NCBI GenBank assembly: GCA_017871115.1
Contig: JAFCIZ010000006.1
Location: forward strand, 2,356,001 to 2,420,000
Direction of reading: 5' to 3'
DNA: 64,000 nt
From: Cunninghamella blakesleeana
Taxonomy: Eukaryota > Mucoromycota > Mucoromycetes > Mucorales > Cunninghamellaceae
Part shown: positions 1 to 13,084 of the stretch, in pieces
Layout of the letters: every line of letters starts with the position of its first letter
Position numbering within the stretch: position 1 is the stretch's first letter
Position numbers and translations under genes: made by a program
Notes under the pieces: generated by a model
Databases searched by the model: none
Told to the model about the DNA's origin: nothing
Seen by the model: the letters and a program-made list of their open reading frames with translations, nothing else

Positions 1-1054
1 ATAAACAAAGGAATAGTTTATTTTTAATGATCATCGTTAAATTCTTTTCTAGTTTCTTTTGATTTTTTTTTTAAAATATTACCATGTTATTTTTTTTTGC
101 AAAAGCTTGTGATTTTTCTCTCATTTCCTTGGAGATAACTAAAATAAAAAATAAAGTAAAGGAAGGAAAAAGAAAAAAAAAGTAAAAAGGTTAACAAAGG
201 ATTATTTTTTTATCTCATACATCCATGTATTATGATTATATATTATCTATCAGCTCTTTTCATTTCTCTTCTTTTTTCTTTTTTTTTTACCAGTGCCTTC
301 AGGAAATAAGACTAACCACATTGGCCAATTTCCCTTTTTAGAACGTTCAAGATTGCGAATAATAGTCTTTTTATCATTGATCAATTTTCGTTTCATGAAT
401 ATAAAATCCAATAATTGCATGCCTTGACCAAAGAAAGGTAAATACTTTAAACTATTTTTCAACATGATTTTTAATGATCCATGAGCTTTAGCAAGGTAAG
501 CTATAAACCATATATACATCCAGTCAGCATAAATCTGAATGGTCATCATCATTAATAATATATAAATAAAAAAACAAATAATTAGATATAGATGGATATA
601 AATAAAGAGTGGGAAAAAAAGAGAGAAAGAGAAAGAGCATTAATAATAATATTTTGTTATTTTTATTTATTTACTTTTTATTATTTACCTGATGATTAGC
701 AATAAAAATGGTGCGTTCTGGGAAATTGAATTCATTACTTGGATTAAAACTAGATGAACCTGGTCTAGTACTTTTTTTCCCTTGTTGGTAATGAGGTTTT
801 AATATAGAAGAAGGAGGACACGATTCATCAAAATAAAAAACCATTTGACTAGGAGCTAACCATTGAAGAATACCAATCAAGTTTTGTGACCAATAACTAA
901 GAATATCAGCCAACTGTTTACGATAAAGTCTTTTTGAAAAAGGTCGAATACAGATAAATATAACAGGAGAAGCGAAACAAACTATGGCTGCCTGAAACAT
1001 TAATATAATGGATACTGTCGAACACGCTATTATTTCTTTTAAACTAAACCCCAT
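1..1054 (-). CDS. 1-acyl-sn-glycerol-3-phosphate acyltransferase-like (LPLAT), 3' part off the left edge
   Basis: Family role: transfers an acyl chain from acyl-CoA to lysophosphatidic acid (or a related lysophospholipid) in the ER membrane. Exons seen: 1054-689, 534-291, 138-83, then a donor; the rest lies beyond the window. The N-terminus MGFSLKEIIAC leads into a hydrophobic membrane segment. The catalytic HX4D motif is split by intron 1: NHQ closes exon 1 and IYADW opens exon 2. The second signature, FPEGT, closes exon 2 and is continued in exon 3 by VISKEMREKS, typical of the AGPAT3/4/5-LCLAT1 type rather than the short PlsC type. Reading phase is kept over both introns. Which lysolipid it uses cannot be read from sequence. 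It is divergently transcribed from TMA16. Confidence 0.85.
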
Positions 1055-1423
1055 TTTTTATTCTTCTATTTTTTGTAGTATTAAAAAAAAATAACGTAGT
1101 ATTATTAGAAAATAAAAAAAGAAGCAAAAATAAAAAAATAAAAAAGAATAAAGTAATAGAGTAAAAATAAAAAAAATAAGGTGAGGGAGAGAAAAAGAAA
1201 AAAGGGGAAAAAGTTTTTTTTTTTGATTTTTTTTACAACCTTATTTTTTCTTACCTCAGATGCAAAAACGTGATCCCAACTCAGCACAGATGTGCTCTGA
1301 CTGCTTTTATTAATTCCTTTTTGAATTTTTTTACTTTTTTTTTTTTTTTTCTTTCTTTCTTGATCTGTCAATTTATTTTACTACAATTATTTATAAAGAT
1401 CCTTTTTGAAATTATTATATAAA
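1055..1423. other. Divergent promoter region between the acyltransferase and TMA16
   Basis: About 370 bp of A/T homopolymer runs. A minus-strand open frame (1371-1105) begins MTDQERKKKKKK and ends at a good GTAAGA donor near 1256. It cannot be joined in frame to the acyltransferase, so I treat it as leader or chance. Confidence 0.4.
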
Positions 1424-2389
1424 ATGGTATAATAGTAAATATTTATATATATATTCAATTATTTTGTATTATTAAAATATGATTGTTAATTTTTTTTCTT
1501 ATCTATTGAATTATATTTATTTATTTAATCTTAAACAATAGCCAAATAATAAACGACACACTTTAAAAAATGTTAAAAAGAGAGAAGAGCTTCACCCATA
1601 TTCTCGTAAAGCACAACAATTATCAAGAATTATTATGCGTAAAGATAAATTAGAATCAAAAGGTATTCCAGTTGGAAAGGATTTAAAAGGTAAATATAAT
1701 ATACTCTAATTTATTTATATAGAAAGAAAAGAGAAGAGAGACAGAAATAGAATATAATAAACTGGCTGCTTATTTATCTATTTATCCTTTTATTTAATTT
1801 TATTTTTAATAGCGCAACGGTGGATGTGGTTTCGATTTGCCCTTGATGAAAATCTTCCTTGTATTCCAAAAAAAGATATTCATGAATTAATCAATATGTA
1901 AGTAAAAGAATAAAAATAAAATAGGCTAATCAAAATAAGGTTTATTTACTCTTTTATTTTTTTGAATTTATGTAGGTATTTGGTTCGCCATGATGAAGAA
2001 TTAGAGACATTAAAAGAACAAAGATCTGTTACAAAAAGACCTAAATCCTCCCGAGAACATTTATTAGAAGCATCCTTAACGAGTGATAAAGATGAATACA
2101 GATCAGGTTTCGGTATGGAAATATAAAAAAAAAATGTAGGGGTTAATAATAAAAAAAGGTTCAACTATTAACTTAAAAAATTCATGCTTCTTATTTTTTT
2201 TAATATATGATTCTAGAATTGCCTGATTTAACAAATGGAAAAGTAGTAAAATTATTAAGAGCTTGGGATGGTGATACAAACAGTATGTCCAGAATAAAAA
2301 CAATCTTAGTATCCATGCCAATAGAAAGTAAAAAGGATAAGGATGAGGACAATGTAAAAAAAGATCAAGATGCAATGGATACCAAATAG
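1424..2389 (+). CDS. TMA16: TMA16, translation machinery-associated / 60S biogenesis protein
   Basis: Tma16 binds pre-60S particles in the nucleus and cytoplasm. Model: exons 1424-1426 (ATG only), 1542-1689, 1813-1897, 1976-2112, 2217-2389, giving 181 residues, close to the family length. Recognised from the conserved LHPYSRKAQQLSR block near residues 20-32, then KAQRWMWFRFALDE, the middle YLVRHDEELE segment, and the C-terminal ELPDLTN...LRAWDGD block. The start is inferred. The exon holding the first conserved block opens directly after an acceptor with PNNKRH and has no ATG in frame upstream, whereas an ATG followed by GTATAA sits 115 nt before it. An acidic/Lys-rich tail follows the conserved end. 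All phases match. Confidence 0.88.
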
Positions 2390-2690
2390 ATAAAATAAAT
2401 AAATAAACAATATGTGAATCATTATTTATATAAATATATATTTACACAATTCATTTGTTTTGGCATTTTCGGCTCAAACCTTTTTTTATTATTATTTTTA
2501 TTATTATGAACGGTGAAGGGTCATTGTTGTGTACATTAAAAAAAAGATCAAGATGCAGTGAATTTGAAATAAATAAATAAAAAAACAATATGCGAATCGT
2601 TATTTATATAATCCTTTTTTACCATTTTCGGTTCATACTTTTTTTTTATATTTTATAATTTAAAAACATGAAGGGTTATGTACTTTATTT
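2356..2690. repeat. Degenerate tandem duplication of the TMA16 3' end
   Basis: The last codons and 3' flank of TMA16 (from 2356, beginning AAAAAAAGATCAAGATGCA) recur about 183 bp downstream (from about 2538). The order of landmarks is the same: a near-identical GATCAAGATGCA, then AATAAATAAA, CAATATG(T/C)GAATC(A/G)TTATTTATATA, CATTTTCGG(C/T)TCA, and GAAGGGT(C/T)AT...GTAC. The second copy has point changes and a deletion, and it no longer keeps the coding frame. Confidence 0.75.
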
Positions 2691-3247
2691 TTTTTTAAAA
2701 TAAAAGAGATGGATGAAAATAGAAAAGTGTCATCTTTTTGTATATAAAAAAACTTAAAATGAAGTATAACTTCCCCCTTATTGTATCATCTTTATTTTAT
2801 TTTATCTTTTTAAAATCAATCCTTTTTATTCAGCCGTAACACAAAAACACAAAAAAACACTCAAGTTGTCCCCATCTTACCCCCTTTCTTTTAAGGAAAG
2901 AACCAATCTATCTATCAGAAAAATTTTATTCAACATTTATAAAAAAAAAAAAAAATAGGTGATTAAATGAATGAAATGATTCGATGACTCGGAATAAAAT
3001 AAAGTCGAGAGACGTTTTAATTTTTTTTTTATTAATACATCAAAATGTAACCTCTTTTGTCAAACATGTTTATTTTAAAATAGAATTTTATTATGTAAAA
3101 ATTAAAATAAAAATATCTTTCTACAAATTCATTGAAAATATCATACGTATTATAAAAACAAAATAAAGTAAGAAAAAAAAAATACTAATGTTCTTTAAAG
3201 CATGGCGTTTGCATGAATTGGATAGCCAGGATCTACAATAAACAACT
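2691..3247. other. Intergenic, no supported gene
   Basis: AT-rich with long A and T runs. A 60-codon open frame at 2984-3166 has low-complexity composition and no family signature. Nothing else is supported. Confidence 0.5.
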
Positions 3248-3557
3248 ATGTTTGTTGTAACACGTGTTGACCGTAAGTAAAAAAAATGTTTATCGTCCTT
3301 ATTTTATATATATATATATATATATACAGTATAGTGTAGATGGTTAAGGTTGTACCTGGGTGCTTCTCGTTTTGTTACCTAAACAACACCTAATTTGGTG
3401 AGTCCGAGAGAAATTATAAATTGGCATGATCTTTTTAAATTCCCGATATTTTTTTTATTTAAATAAGATTTTTTTTTAAACCTTCGCTCTCTTTCATTAA
3501 TATAAAATTATTATTATTATTATTTTAATTAGTGACATATAAATAAATAGACAAATA
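3248..3557 (+). promoter_or_regulatory. Putative spliced 5' leader with a short upstream ORF
   Basis: An island less AT-rich than its surroundings. An ATG at 3248 opens a very short frame (MFVVTRVD) running into a consensus GTAAGT donor at 3273. A TATACAG acceptor follows at 3329. The segment 3330-3397 has stops in all frames and ends at a GTGAGT donor. An ATTAG acceptor at 3532 is followed by 25 nt to the next gene's ATG at 3558. Read together this is a three-part untranslated leader whose uORF stops just after the first junction. It could instead be a separate noncoding RNA. No transcript evidence is available. Confidence 0.4.
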
Positions 3558-4394
3558 ATGGCAGCCAAATATAATACAATTAATCCTTTACCAAGTCCAT
3601 TACCTTTAACAAGTGAAAATTTGAAAAATCATCAAATTAAAAAAGCTTCTTCATTAAAAAATAAGGATACAGAAAGATATTGTCAAAATCTTATCATGAT
3701 ACCATCTAATACTACCGATACTTCTTCTCATTACACCGCCAAACGTCAAAAACAAAGACCTTCTTCTACATCTGCTGTAATATCATCTAACCATAAACAA
3801 ATAAATAATAATAATAGAAGAAGTATAAGTATAAGGTCAAGTCAAAGTCAACATAATAATACTAATAATAATAGAAAAAATAGTTGTATGGCATCCCCAA
3901 GGCTATTACCTTTTCCTTACCATAACGATTCTTTGTTTTTACCAACTGTGGAACAGCATCGTCATGTAAGAAAGGTCCAATCCATTTCATCCATTCATAG
4001 CCAATATTTATCTACAAATAGCAATATATCAAGACCTTCTACACCCATGTTACCAAAACGCCAATTAAGTGCTCCTTCAAAATTAACTAAAAAAAAATCC
4101 AATCCCTCTACCTCTTCTTCTTCTTCTTCCCCATCTTCTTCTCGTCCTTCTTCTTCTATTTCTCCTATTACCACTGTCATTAAATCAAATCATTTCTCTT
4201 CTACTGATATACCGGTTCATACAAAGTTATCCTCTATCCATCCTACTTCTACACCTACTACTACTACTTCTTCCTCTTCTTCCTTTTCTAATATACATAA
4301 AAAGGCTCCAGAATTCAAAAAAAATAAATTGGTATGTCGTCTTTGGTGTAAAAAAGTATTTAAACTAGTTAAAAAAATCTCTATTTTTCATTAA
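3558..4394 (+). CDS. Ser/Asn/Thr-rich basic protein of unknown function
   Basis: I do not recognise this gene. The 278-residue reading begins MAAKYNTINPLPSPLP. It is almost entirely predicted disorder: a PS/TP-rich N-terminus, Asn runs near residue 75, an SRPSTP segment, then runs of Ser and Thr. SP and TP sites and basic patches would suit a phosphorylated regulatory protein, but that is inference. The 3' end is ambiguous. A GTATGT donor lies at about 4331 (after KKNKL), and a TTTTCTAG acceptor at about 4435 is followed at once by TAA, so splicing would end the protein there and drop the last roughly 20 residues (VCRLWCKK...ISIFH). Confidence 0.5.
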   Translation: MAAKYNTINPLPSPLPLTSENLKNHQIKKASSLKNKDTERYCQNLIMIPSNTTDTSSHYTAKRQKQRPSSTSAVISSNHKQINNNNRRSISIRSSQSQHNNTNNNRKNSCMASPRLLPFPYHNDSLFLPTVEQHRHVRKVQSISSIHSQYLSTNSNISRPSTPMLPKRQLSAPSKLTKKKSNPSTSSSSSSPSSSRPSSSISPITTVIKSNHFSSTDIPVHTKLSSIHPTSTPTTTTSSSSSFSNIHKKAPEFKKNKLVCRLWCKKVFKLVKKISIFH

Positions 4395-4986
4395 TTTTGT
4401 TTTCACCCCTCCCATTCCCTCCCTTTCTTTTCTAGTAATTATATACCAATTTTTATATATCTTTTTCTATTATTATTATTTTTTTTTGCTATTTATTCTT
4501 ATAGTTATATTTTATTATCCAGAATACTAGTTTTTTTATATATATAGCCTATTATTTTCTTTATTTTATTTTATTATGCTTATTATTATTTTTTATTTTT
4601 ATTATTTAATATGATTTTCATATGAGTATATAGTTGAATATACATACATTTAATTGATTTAAATGAAATAAATTTCTATGCTACAATTTTTTTTAATATA
4701 ATATTAATACAAATATACATTTAAAAATAGAGAGGGACAAAATTTTTTTAAAAAAATTTAAATCCAAAAAAGGAATTTTGAATTCAAAGTCCGAGTGTAT
4801 GACGTTAAATAAACGCGCGTCTGATTTTTTTCTCTTTTATTCTCTCTCTTTTCTTTTTATTTTTTCTTTTACTTCATCGATCTACACTTATTTTTAAATA
4901 TATATATAATATATTTTTATTATTTTCTTTTTATTCTTCTTTTTTATTATATTAATATTATTATTATCCAATAACAAATTATAACA
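4395..4986. other. Intergenic / RPT1 promoter region
   Basis: AT-rich. It contains AAAGTCCGAG near 4788 and the GC island AAACGCGCGTC at 4811-4821, about 170 bp before the RPT1 ATG, followed by pyrimidine-rich DNA (TTTCTCTTTTATTC...) typical just upstream of starts in this window. Confidence 0.5.
4811..4821 (+). promoter_or_regulatory. AACGCGC element upstream of RPT1
   Basis: AACGCGC (4812-4818) reads in the direction of RPT1. The same heptamer lies upstream of RPT2 and of the ankyrin gene in gene orientation. It resembles, but is not identical to, the ACGCGT MCB box. Confidence 0.3.
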
Positions 4987-7357
<2,371 letters not shown>

Positions 7358-7503
7358 ATATATATATATATGTATATTTTACATATTTTTCTTTTTTATC
7401 GTTGGCGAAATTATTATTATTTATACTAATATTATTATTTATAGCTTCATATATATTCATGCATAAAATAGTACAATAAACCTTTTTTTTTAAAATATAT
7501 ATA

Positions 7504-7534
<31 letters not shown>

Positions 7535-8272
7535 AGATATATAAGTATTTATATCAAAAAATCATAAAAAACTAGATTAATGTACAACATCAACTCGCTT
7601 TATCTTTTTTTATGAAGAAAAGAGTATAGGAAAAAAGAAAAAATATATTTATTTTTTGTTGTTTTTTGTTCCTAGTTGTCATTTTAAATTGTATACTGTT
7701 AACATTAAATTATCTAGGGAATAAAGATGCTTTAAATAAAATAATAAAATTAATATAAAATAAAGAAAAAAAATAGGTAGTGAAGATTTAACCAGGCATA
7801 AAGAAATTGCAATAGCAAATTAAATTTTTATTATCTATTAAATAGGTTCTACTTTTTTTTTCCCATTTTTATAATAATCGGTTTGCCCATTTTATATTTA
7901 TTTAATGCGATTTTTAACAATATTACAAAAAAAAAAGAAATGTTAAAAGAACAAAATTCAGCTTATATTTAAACTTGTTCAAATAAAGTGGAATAGAAAT
8001 AGAGAAGAAAATATATTTGTTTTTAAAGAGTTTTATTCTGATTTTCCACTTTCTCTTGCTTTTACTTTTATTTTAAAGTCAATACAAGTGATTCGGTAAA
8101 GTTTATTTATTAAATATATGAATATATATATAAAATGTAAAGAATTGATAAATTAGTTTTTTTAAATAAATAAATAAATAAGGAATAATAAAAATAAAAG
8201 AGTGATAATAATATAATAATAGTAATAGTAATAAGTTATAAAAGGGAATCATAAAAAAAAAAATCTAATTTT
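7358..8272. other. Intergenic between RPT1 and the F-BAR/RhoGAP gene (convergent ends)
   Basis: Two 3' flanks meet here. AT-rich throughout, with an (AT)n tract at 7494-7516 running into four to five GATATA units (7517-7542). No open frame or RNA gene is supported. Confidence 0.5.
7494..7542. repeat. Compound microsatellite (AT)n-(GATATA)n
   Basis: Direct reading: about 11 AT units followed by repeated ATAGAT. Confidence 0.9.
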
Positions 8273-9778
8273 TCACTCATCTTGCTCAAATATTAAGCGA
8301 TAGTGATCCAAAATAGTTTGAACAATACGCACATGTAAATGAGTATCGGCTAATCGATTTTGATTAGATGAGTTAGCGCTACCAGAGCTTGCATCGCTCA
8401 ATAATGTTATGCCAAATATGGTTGCCAAATTATTTGAACCCATTTTATTATATTCTTCATTTTGACAAACTCTATTATGTATATATATTTTTATTTTTTT
8501 ATTAAAAAAAAGATATTAATAAATTAGATTTTTTTTTTCTTTCCTATTTGTCTCTGTCTTCAATATTTATAAAATAAATAATTATTATCATTTACCTATT
8601 TAGATGACCCATAAGATATTTTAATGTTGCGTAGTTTGCATCAGGAAGATCATTAATGACAGTATGTAAACCAAGGATTCTCATTCTTTCATCTTCAATT
8701 TCTATGATAATAAATAAAAATAATTATTTCAAATGGTATCGTCGCGTAATTTAATATATTATCGAAATTATCTTCATCGTAAATGATTTCATTATTATTA
8801 TTTTTTTTTTTTTTACTTACTTGCAGCAGTTATAAAATGATCATAAGCAGATTGAGGAAATAAAGGATTTGGTAAAGAACGGAACCATAATTTTAATGCA
8901 CCAGTAATGTTATTTATATCAGACCGATACTCTTCAGAATCTAAATTGACTTGTTTACAATCTAAGATAAAAAATAAAAAAATAAAAAAAGTTAATTCAT
9001 AAAAAAAAATAAAAATAAAACAATGTTCATTTAAATATCAATTATTAATAATACTTATATATATTGATACTTACTTCTATTAAAATCTTCCTTTAATTTT
9101 TGAATTTGAGTACCAGTACCAGATTCACGATAAATACCTTCAGACCTTAAACCGTATTTTTCAATAGCTTCTGTACATTTTTGTAATATTAAAGGTACTT
9201 CTTGTTTATCCCGTTTCATTAAAGTATTCAAATCAACACCAAATACTGGATTAGGATTTAAAATTTGATGAGCGGCAGATGACTAATAAACCATAGTAAT
9301 GTATTATAAAAAAGTCATTTAGGTTGATCAAAATAATATTCATTTGTAAAAAATAGTATGCATATATATATATATATTAGTTTTTATATACTTTACCATG
9401 ATATAAGGTTTATAAGGTAATTCACCACGTTGAATAACACGAGTACTACTAGTGCCTCTTTGACCATTGCATGATTTAATAAATTCCATAAGATCTTGAT
9501 CTTTATCAATTTTTTCGGCTAACGATCTTAATCCAAGTCCTATTAAGAAATACAGAAATAAAATGAAAATAAAAAAAGATATTTGATCAGCTAATTCATG
9601 CACACCTTTTTTGAATATGCATTTATATATATATAACCATGAATATATATTATAATTACCATTATCATTATCTAAAGCATAACCATCAGCTACCAAAGCA
9701 CGTTCATATATATAACCATATCTGGCCAATTGATATTGAAGAGCTACACAACATTCATCACCTACTGCTTTCAATCCC

Positions 9779-9820
<42 letters not shown>

Positions 9821-11163
9821 TATATGCGCATCATTAGATTCCATCCGTTCCTTATTACATTATATCCTAATTATCTTTTTATTTTTTTTCCTACCACTAG
9901 CATTTCAGGTAAATGTGTAGAAAAATATTCTTGACGTGTTGTATTAACAACTTGTAATTGCTGACGATAATGTTGATCTGCAGTTTCAGCTTTACTATGT
10001 GCTTCTTCTTCTGTTCTATTTAACTAGATATTAATATATATAACATAATAAATAAAAAGTATATATATTAAAACTTGTAAAAAGCATTATTAGAATTGTA
10101 TATATATGTATATATGTATATATGCTACCTGATACTGTGATTTATTTGATTTAAAAAGGCCTTTTTTAGGAACATGGTAAGGGTCATTTGTTTTTTGTAA
10201 AATTGCTCTTTCCCATTCTTCACTAAGCATATCATATTTTTGTTTACTCTATTTTTTTTAAAAAAAATAAAAAAGAATTAATAATAATAAAAATAATATA
10301 ATTAATTTTAATTTGAATACCTTTTCTAAAGCCAATTCAGCATCTGTTAATATTTTTTCTTGTTTAGCGCCAAAATCTTTTGCTTGCTTTCTTGCCTTTT
10401 CTGTATCTTTTACTAATAATTGAAGATCATCTGCCACTTCAGTAATATCACCAGCAAATCGAATTCTTTGTTCACCGATATTTTCATGTACTTTAAGTGT
10501 AGCTGTCCAAGCATTACCAAAAGTGCTATAAATATATTTTTATAATATATATATATATATATGCGTATTTTAATATATATTTATTTATATATATTTTTTA
10601 TTATTATTATTTAAATATATGCAAAATCAAATTTATCCCCTATTTATTTATTTATTCATTTTTTTATATTTATATATACCTTGATCTTGGGTGTGATTTA
10701 AATGATTCGCTTAAAGATTGAGATAATTTTGTCATTTGTTTACCATATTCTTCTTCTATTAAGGCACGCTTTTTTAAAAAGGCTGCTACATCCTATTATA
10801 TATATATTTAGTATTTTTTCCATGTATCCTTTTATTTTTTTATTATATTTATTCTATTTTATTTCATATTACTTTGGTAGCTTGCATATCCAACTTGACT
10901 TTATCTAATAAAAATTGAAATCCATTCTATATAATTATTTTTAAAAAATATAAGTATAATTTTATATGAGCAACGCATTTTTTTTTTTTATTTTTTTAAA
11001 AAAATAAAAAATAAAATAATCAACACATCAATATATATTCACCTACATCAAGATCTACAAGACTTGATATGACATGTGAATCATCTTGATGAAGCATCGA
11101 AGAATCAATATTATTGTTATTATCTGATAATGATATAGGTTGAGTTTGTATTTCTGTGGCCAT
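8273..11163 (-). CDS. RGD1: F-BAR plus RhoGAP protein, Rgd1-like
   Basis: Role by family: binds curved, phosphoinositide-rich membrane through an F-BAR dimer and stimulates GTP hydrolysis by Rho GTPases (Rho3/Rho4 for yeast Rgd1) in polarity and wall integrity. Twelve exons: 11163-11047, 10926-10873, 10792-10680, 10525-10321, 10248-10129, 10023-9895, 9777-9660, 9539-9397, 9282-9075, 8961-8821, 8701-8596, 8471-8273; 550 residues, all phases consistent. The F-BAR opens at about residue 40 (NGFQFLLDKVK...FLKKRALIEEEYGKQM), with the STFGNAW and ALEKSKQKYD segments characteristic of FCH/F-BAR. The RhoGAP domain starts near residue 350 (FGVDLNTLM); its catalytic arginine is in SEGIYRESG, and it ends NNLATIFGITLL. 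It lacks the SH3 or DEP domains of other F-BAR GAPs, which favours Rgd1 over Rgd2. The exon 1 donor is read as GTAGGT (phase 0), since the GTGAAT four bases on breaks the frame. Confidence 0.88.
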
Positions 11164-11532
11164 TTAACTAAAAGAATTGATTTATATAAAATGAAAGAAA
11201 AAGAAAAAAAAAAGAAAAAAGAATGGAGAGGAACAATAATATAATAATAATAATATATATATGAAAGAGAGAGAGAAAGAGAAAAAAGGAATTAAAAAGG
11301 GGAAGAATTTAAAAAAATTTAAGCGTGGAAGGAGATTTAAAAAAGGTGTGTGACAAATTAAAAAAGTTACACTTTATTATCCATTTATTATATTATTTAC
11401 TGTGTAATCCGAGAGTGAACTGCTCTTTTAAAAGAATATGATTTTAATAAAATATGAAAAAAATTATAATAATAACTATAGAGAAAACAGCAACAAGTAA
11501 GTGTATATGGAAATAATAATAATATGATTGAT

Positions 11533-11574
<42 letters not shown>

Positions 11575-11878
11575 CTTTGATTTACTAAGTGATCGCTTTA
11601 CTTCTCCCTTTCATATATATCCCTTTTCAATTCTTTTTATTGTTTTCTTTATTCCCATATTTATAAAATTTTATAAAAAAAAGGTTAGGGGAAAAAGTAT
11701 CCAATTAAAAATAATAAACCAATTATAAAACAATAGGATTAGAGATAGATTTTTATTTTTTATTGTAGAAAAAAAGGTTCATTGATTTTTTTAAACTGCG
11801 ATTTTTTATAACTCGAAAATTTTATATAATTTTTTAAACCTTTTTTTATTGCTATTCCTTATATATTTTATTTAAACA
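11164..11878. other. Divergent promoter region with an (AAT)n microsatellite
   Basis: About 715 bp between divergent starts. An (AAT)n run at 11536-11571 is the clearest feature; the rest is A/T homopolymers and GA-rich leader-like DNA (11261-11290). No gene is seen. Confidence 0.55.
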
Positions 11879-12802
11879 ATGACTGTAAAAGGTTAATGAT
11901 TAATATATTTATATATACAGTAATAATATATGCTTTGTTATTATTATTTCTAAAATATAATAATAACATCTATATCTATATATATAGTACTTATATTAGG
12001 TGCTGGATATGGCACAAGATTGCAACGCGATTTAAAGCAAAGTGCCAACTATCAACATCTTTTAGGTATTCCTAAAGCTTTATTACCTCTCGGTAGTCAA
12101 GATGCTTTAATAACTCATTGGTTGACCATGTTTGAAAAGAATAATATTACTAAAGAAACCGATATTTATGTAATAACCAATGATGCTTCTTTATTAGCTT
12201 TTCAAGAATGGGCTACTAGGCACCAGCTTCCCCTTGAGCATATTGTTAGTGATGGAACCACCACCAATGAAAATCGATTAGGCGCCGTACCAGATATTCA
12301 ATTTGGTATTAAACACTTTGGGTTAGAAAATAATAAAGTACTTGTTGTAGGTGGAGATACATTATTTTTACATGATTTTGATTTGAAGGATTTTTTAAAC
12401 AAGAACAATAATCAAAAGGGAGAGTTGGATGATAACGGCTCGCTTGTTACAACGTATACAGTCGAGGATGATCAAGTACATAAGTTTGGAATTATAGAAG
12501 TTAATGATCAAGGCATAATTCATAGTTTTTTGGAAAAGCCTTCAGCAAATGACACTCTCTCTCGTCAAGCATGCCCTTGTTTTTATTTATTTAGTCCTGA
12601 AGCTATTCGTTTGATTGATCAGTTTTTGGAAGAATGTAAAAAGAACCAGCTTGGACTGGATCATTATGATGCTACTGGAAAATGTATTGCTTATTTATAC
12701 CCTCGGCTTCCTATTCATACATACCCTATTTCTGGTAGAATAGACGTTGGTGGTTTACAATCGTATATTGATGCTAATCAATATTTTAATTCAACTCTAT
12801 GA
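11879..12802 (+). CDS. Nucleotidyltransferase-fold protein (sugar-1-phosphate nucleotidylyltransferase-like)
   Basis: Two exons, 11879-11891 and 11988-12802, 275 residues. Joining the 13-nt first exon (MTVK plus one base) restores the canonical opening strand and loop MTVKVLILGAGYGTRL, the GXGXRL nucleotide-binding signature of the NTP_transferase family. Other family marks: IPKALLPLG (activator-Lys region, normally PKP/PKALLPV), the metal-binding VVGGDTLF with Asp, SFLEKPS, and CFYLFSPEAI. It lacks a left-handed beta-helix hexapeptide domain, so it is not a GDP-mannose or eIF2B-gamma type enzyme; the length suits stand-alone glucose-1-phosphate thymidylyl- or uridylyltransferase-like proteins. 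The substrate is unknown. The AATGAT stretch before the first intron gives GTTAAT as a weak donor, the least certain point. Confidence 0.75.
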
Positions 12803-13084
12803 TCAACATATCTATAAATAGAATAATATATACGAATGTATATATATATATTAAAAAAAAAAACAATAAATAAAATCAATACTTTGTTCAACTATTTATT
12901 AAATAAAATATATAATTTAATTTTTTTCTTTAAAAAAAAAGAAAAATGAGAGAAAAGAAAACACGCACATACAAAAGTAAATAACTAGATATAAATATAT
13001 ATAAATATAAAAGAATAAAGAAAAAAAAAGAAAAAAATATGCTTAAAACATATATATATATATAAGCATATATTAAAAAAAAAA

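Noticed and set aside
1105..1371. Minus-strand open frame MTDQERKKKKKK... as an upstream exon of the acyltransferase
   Set aside because: Its GTAAGA donor is good, but none of the possible acceptors before the acyltransferase ATG keeps the frame, and the acyltransferase already has a natural N-terminus at 1054.
3330..3416. tRNA or tRNA-derived SINE
   Set aside because: The A-box-like TAGTGTAGATGG is present, but there is no matching acceptor stem, no GGTTCGANNCC B box and no anticodon arm.
9639..9920. Plus-strand open frame opposite the RhoGAP gene
   Set aside because: It is a shadow of exons 6-7 and a (TTA)n/(TA)n intron; the minus-strand gene explains the region.
11536..11571. CRISPR-like or satellite array
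   Set aside because: It is a plain (AAT)n microsatellite without spacers. All repeats in the window are simple repeats except the TMA16 duplication.
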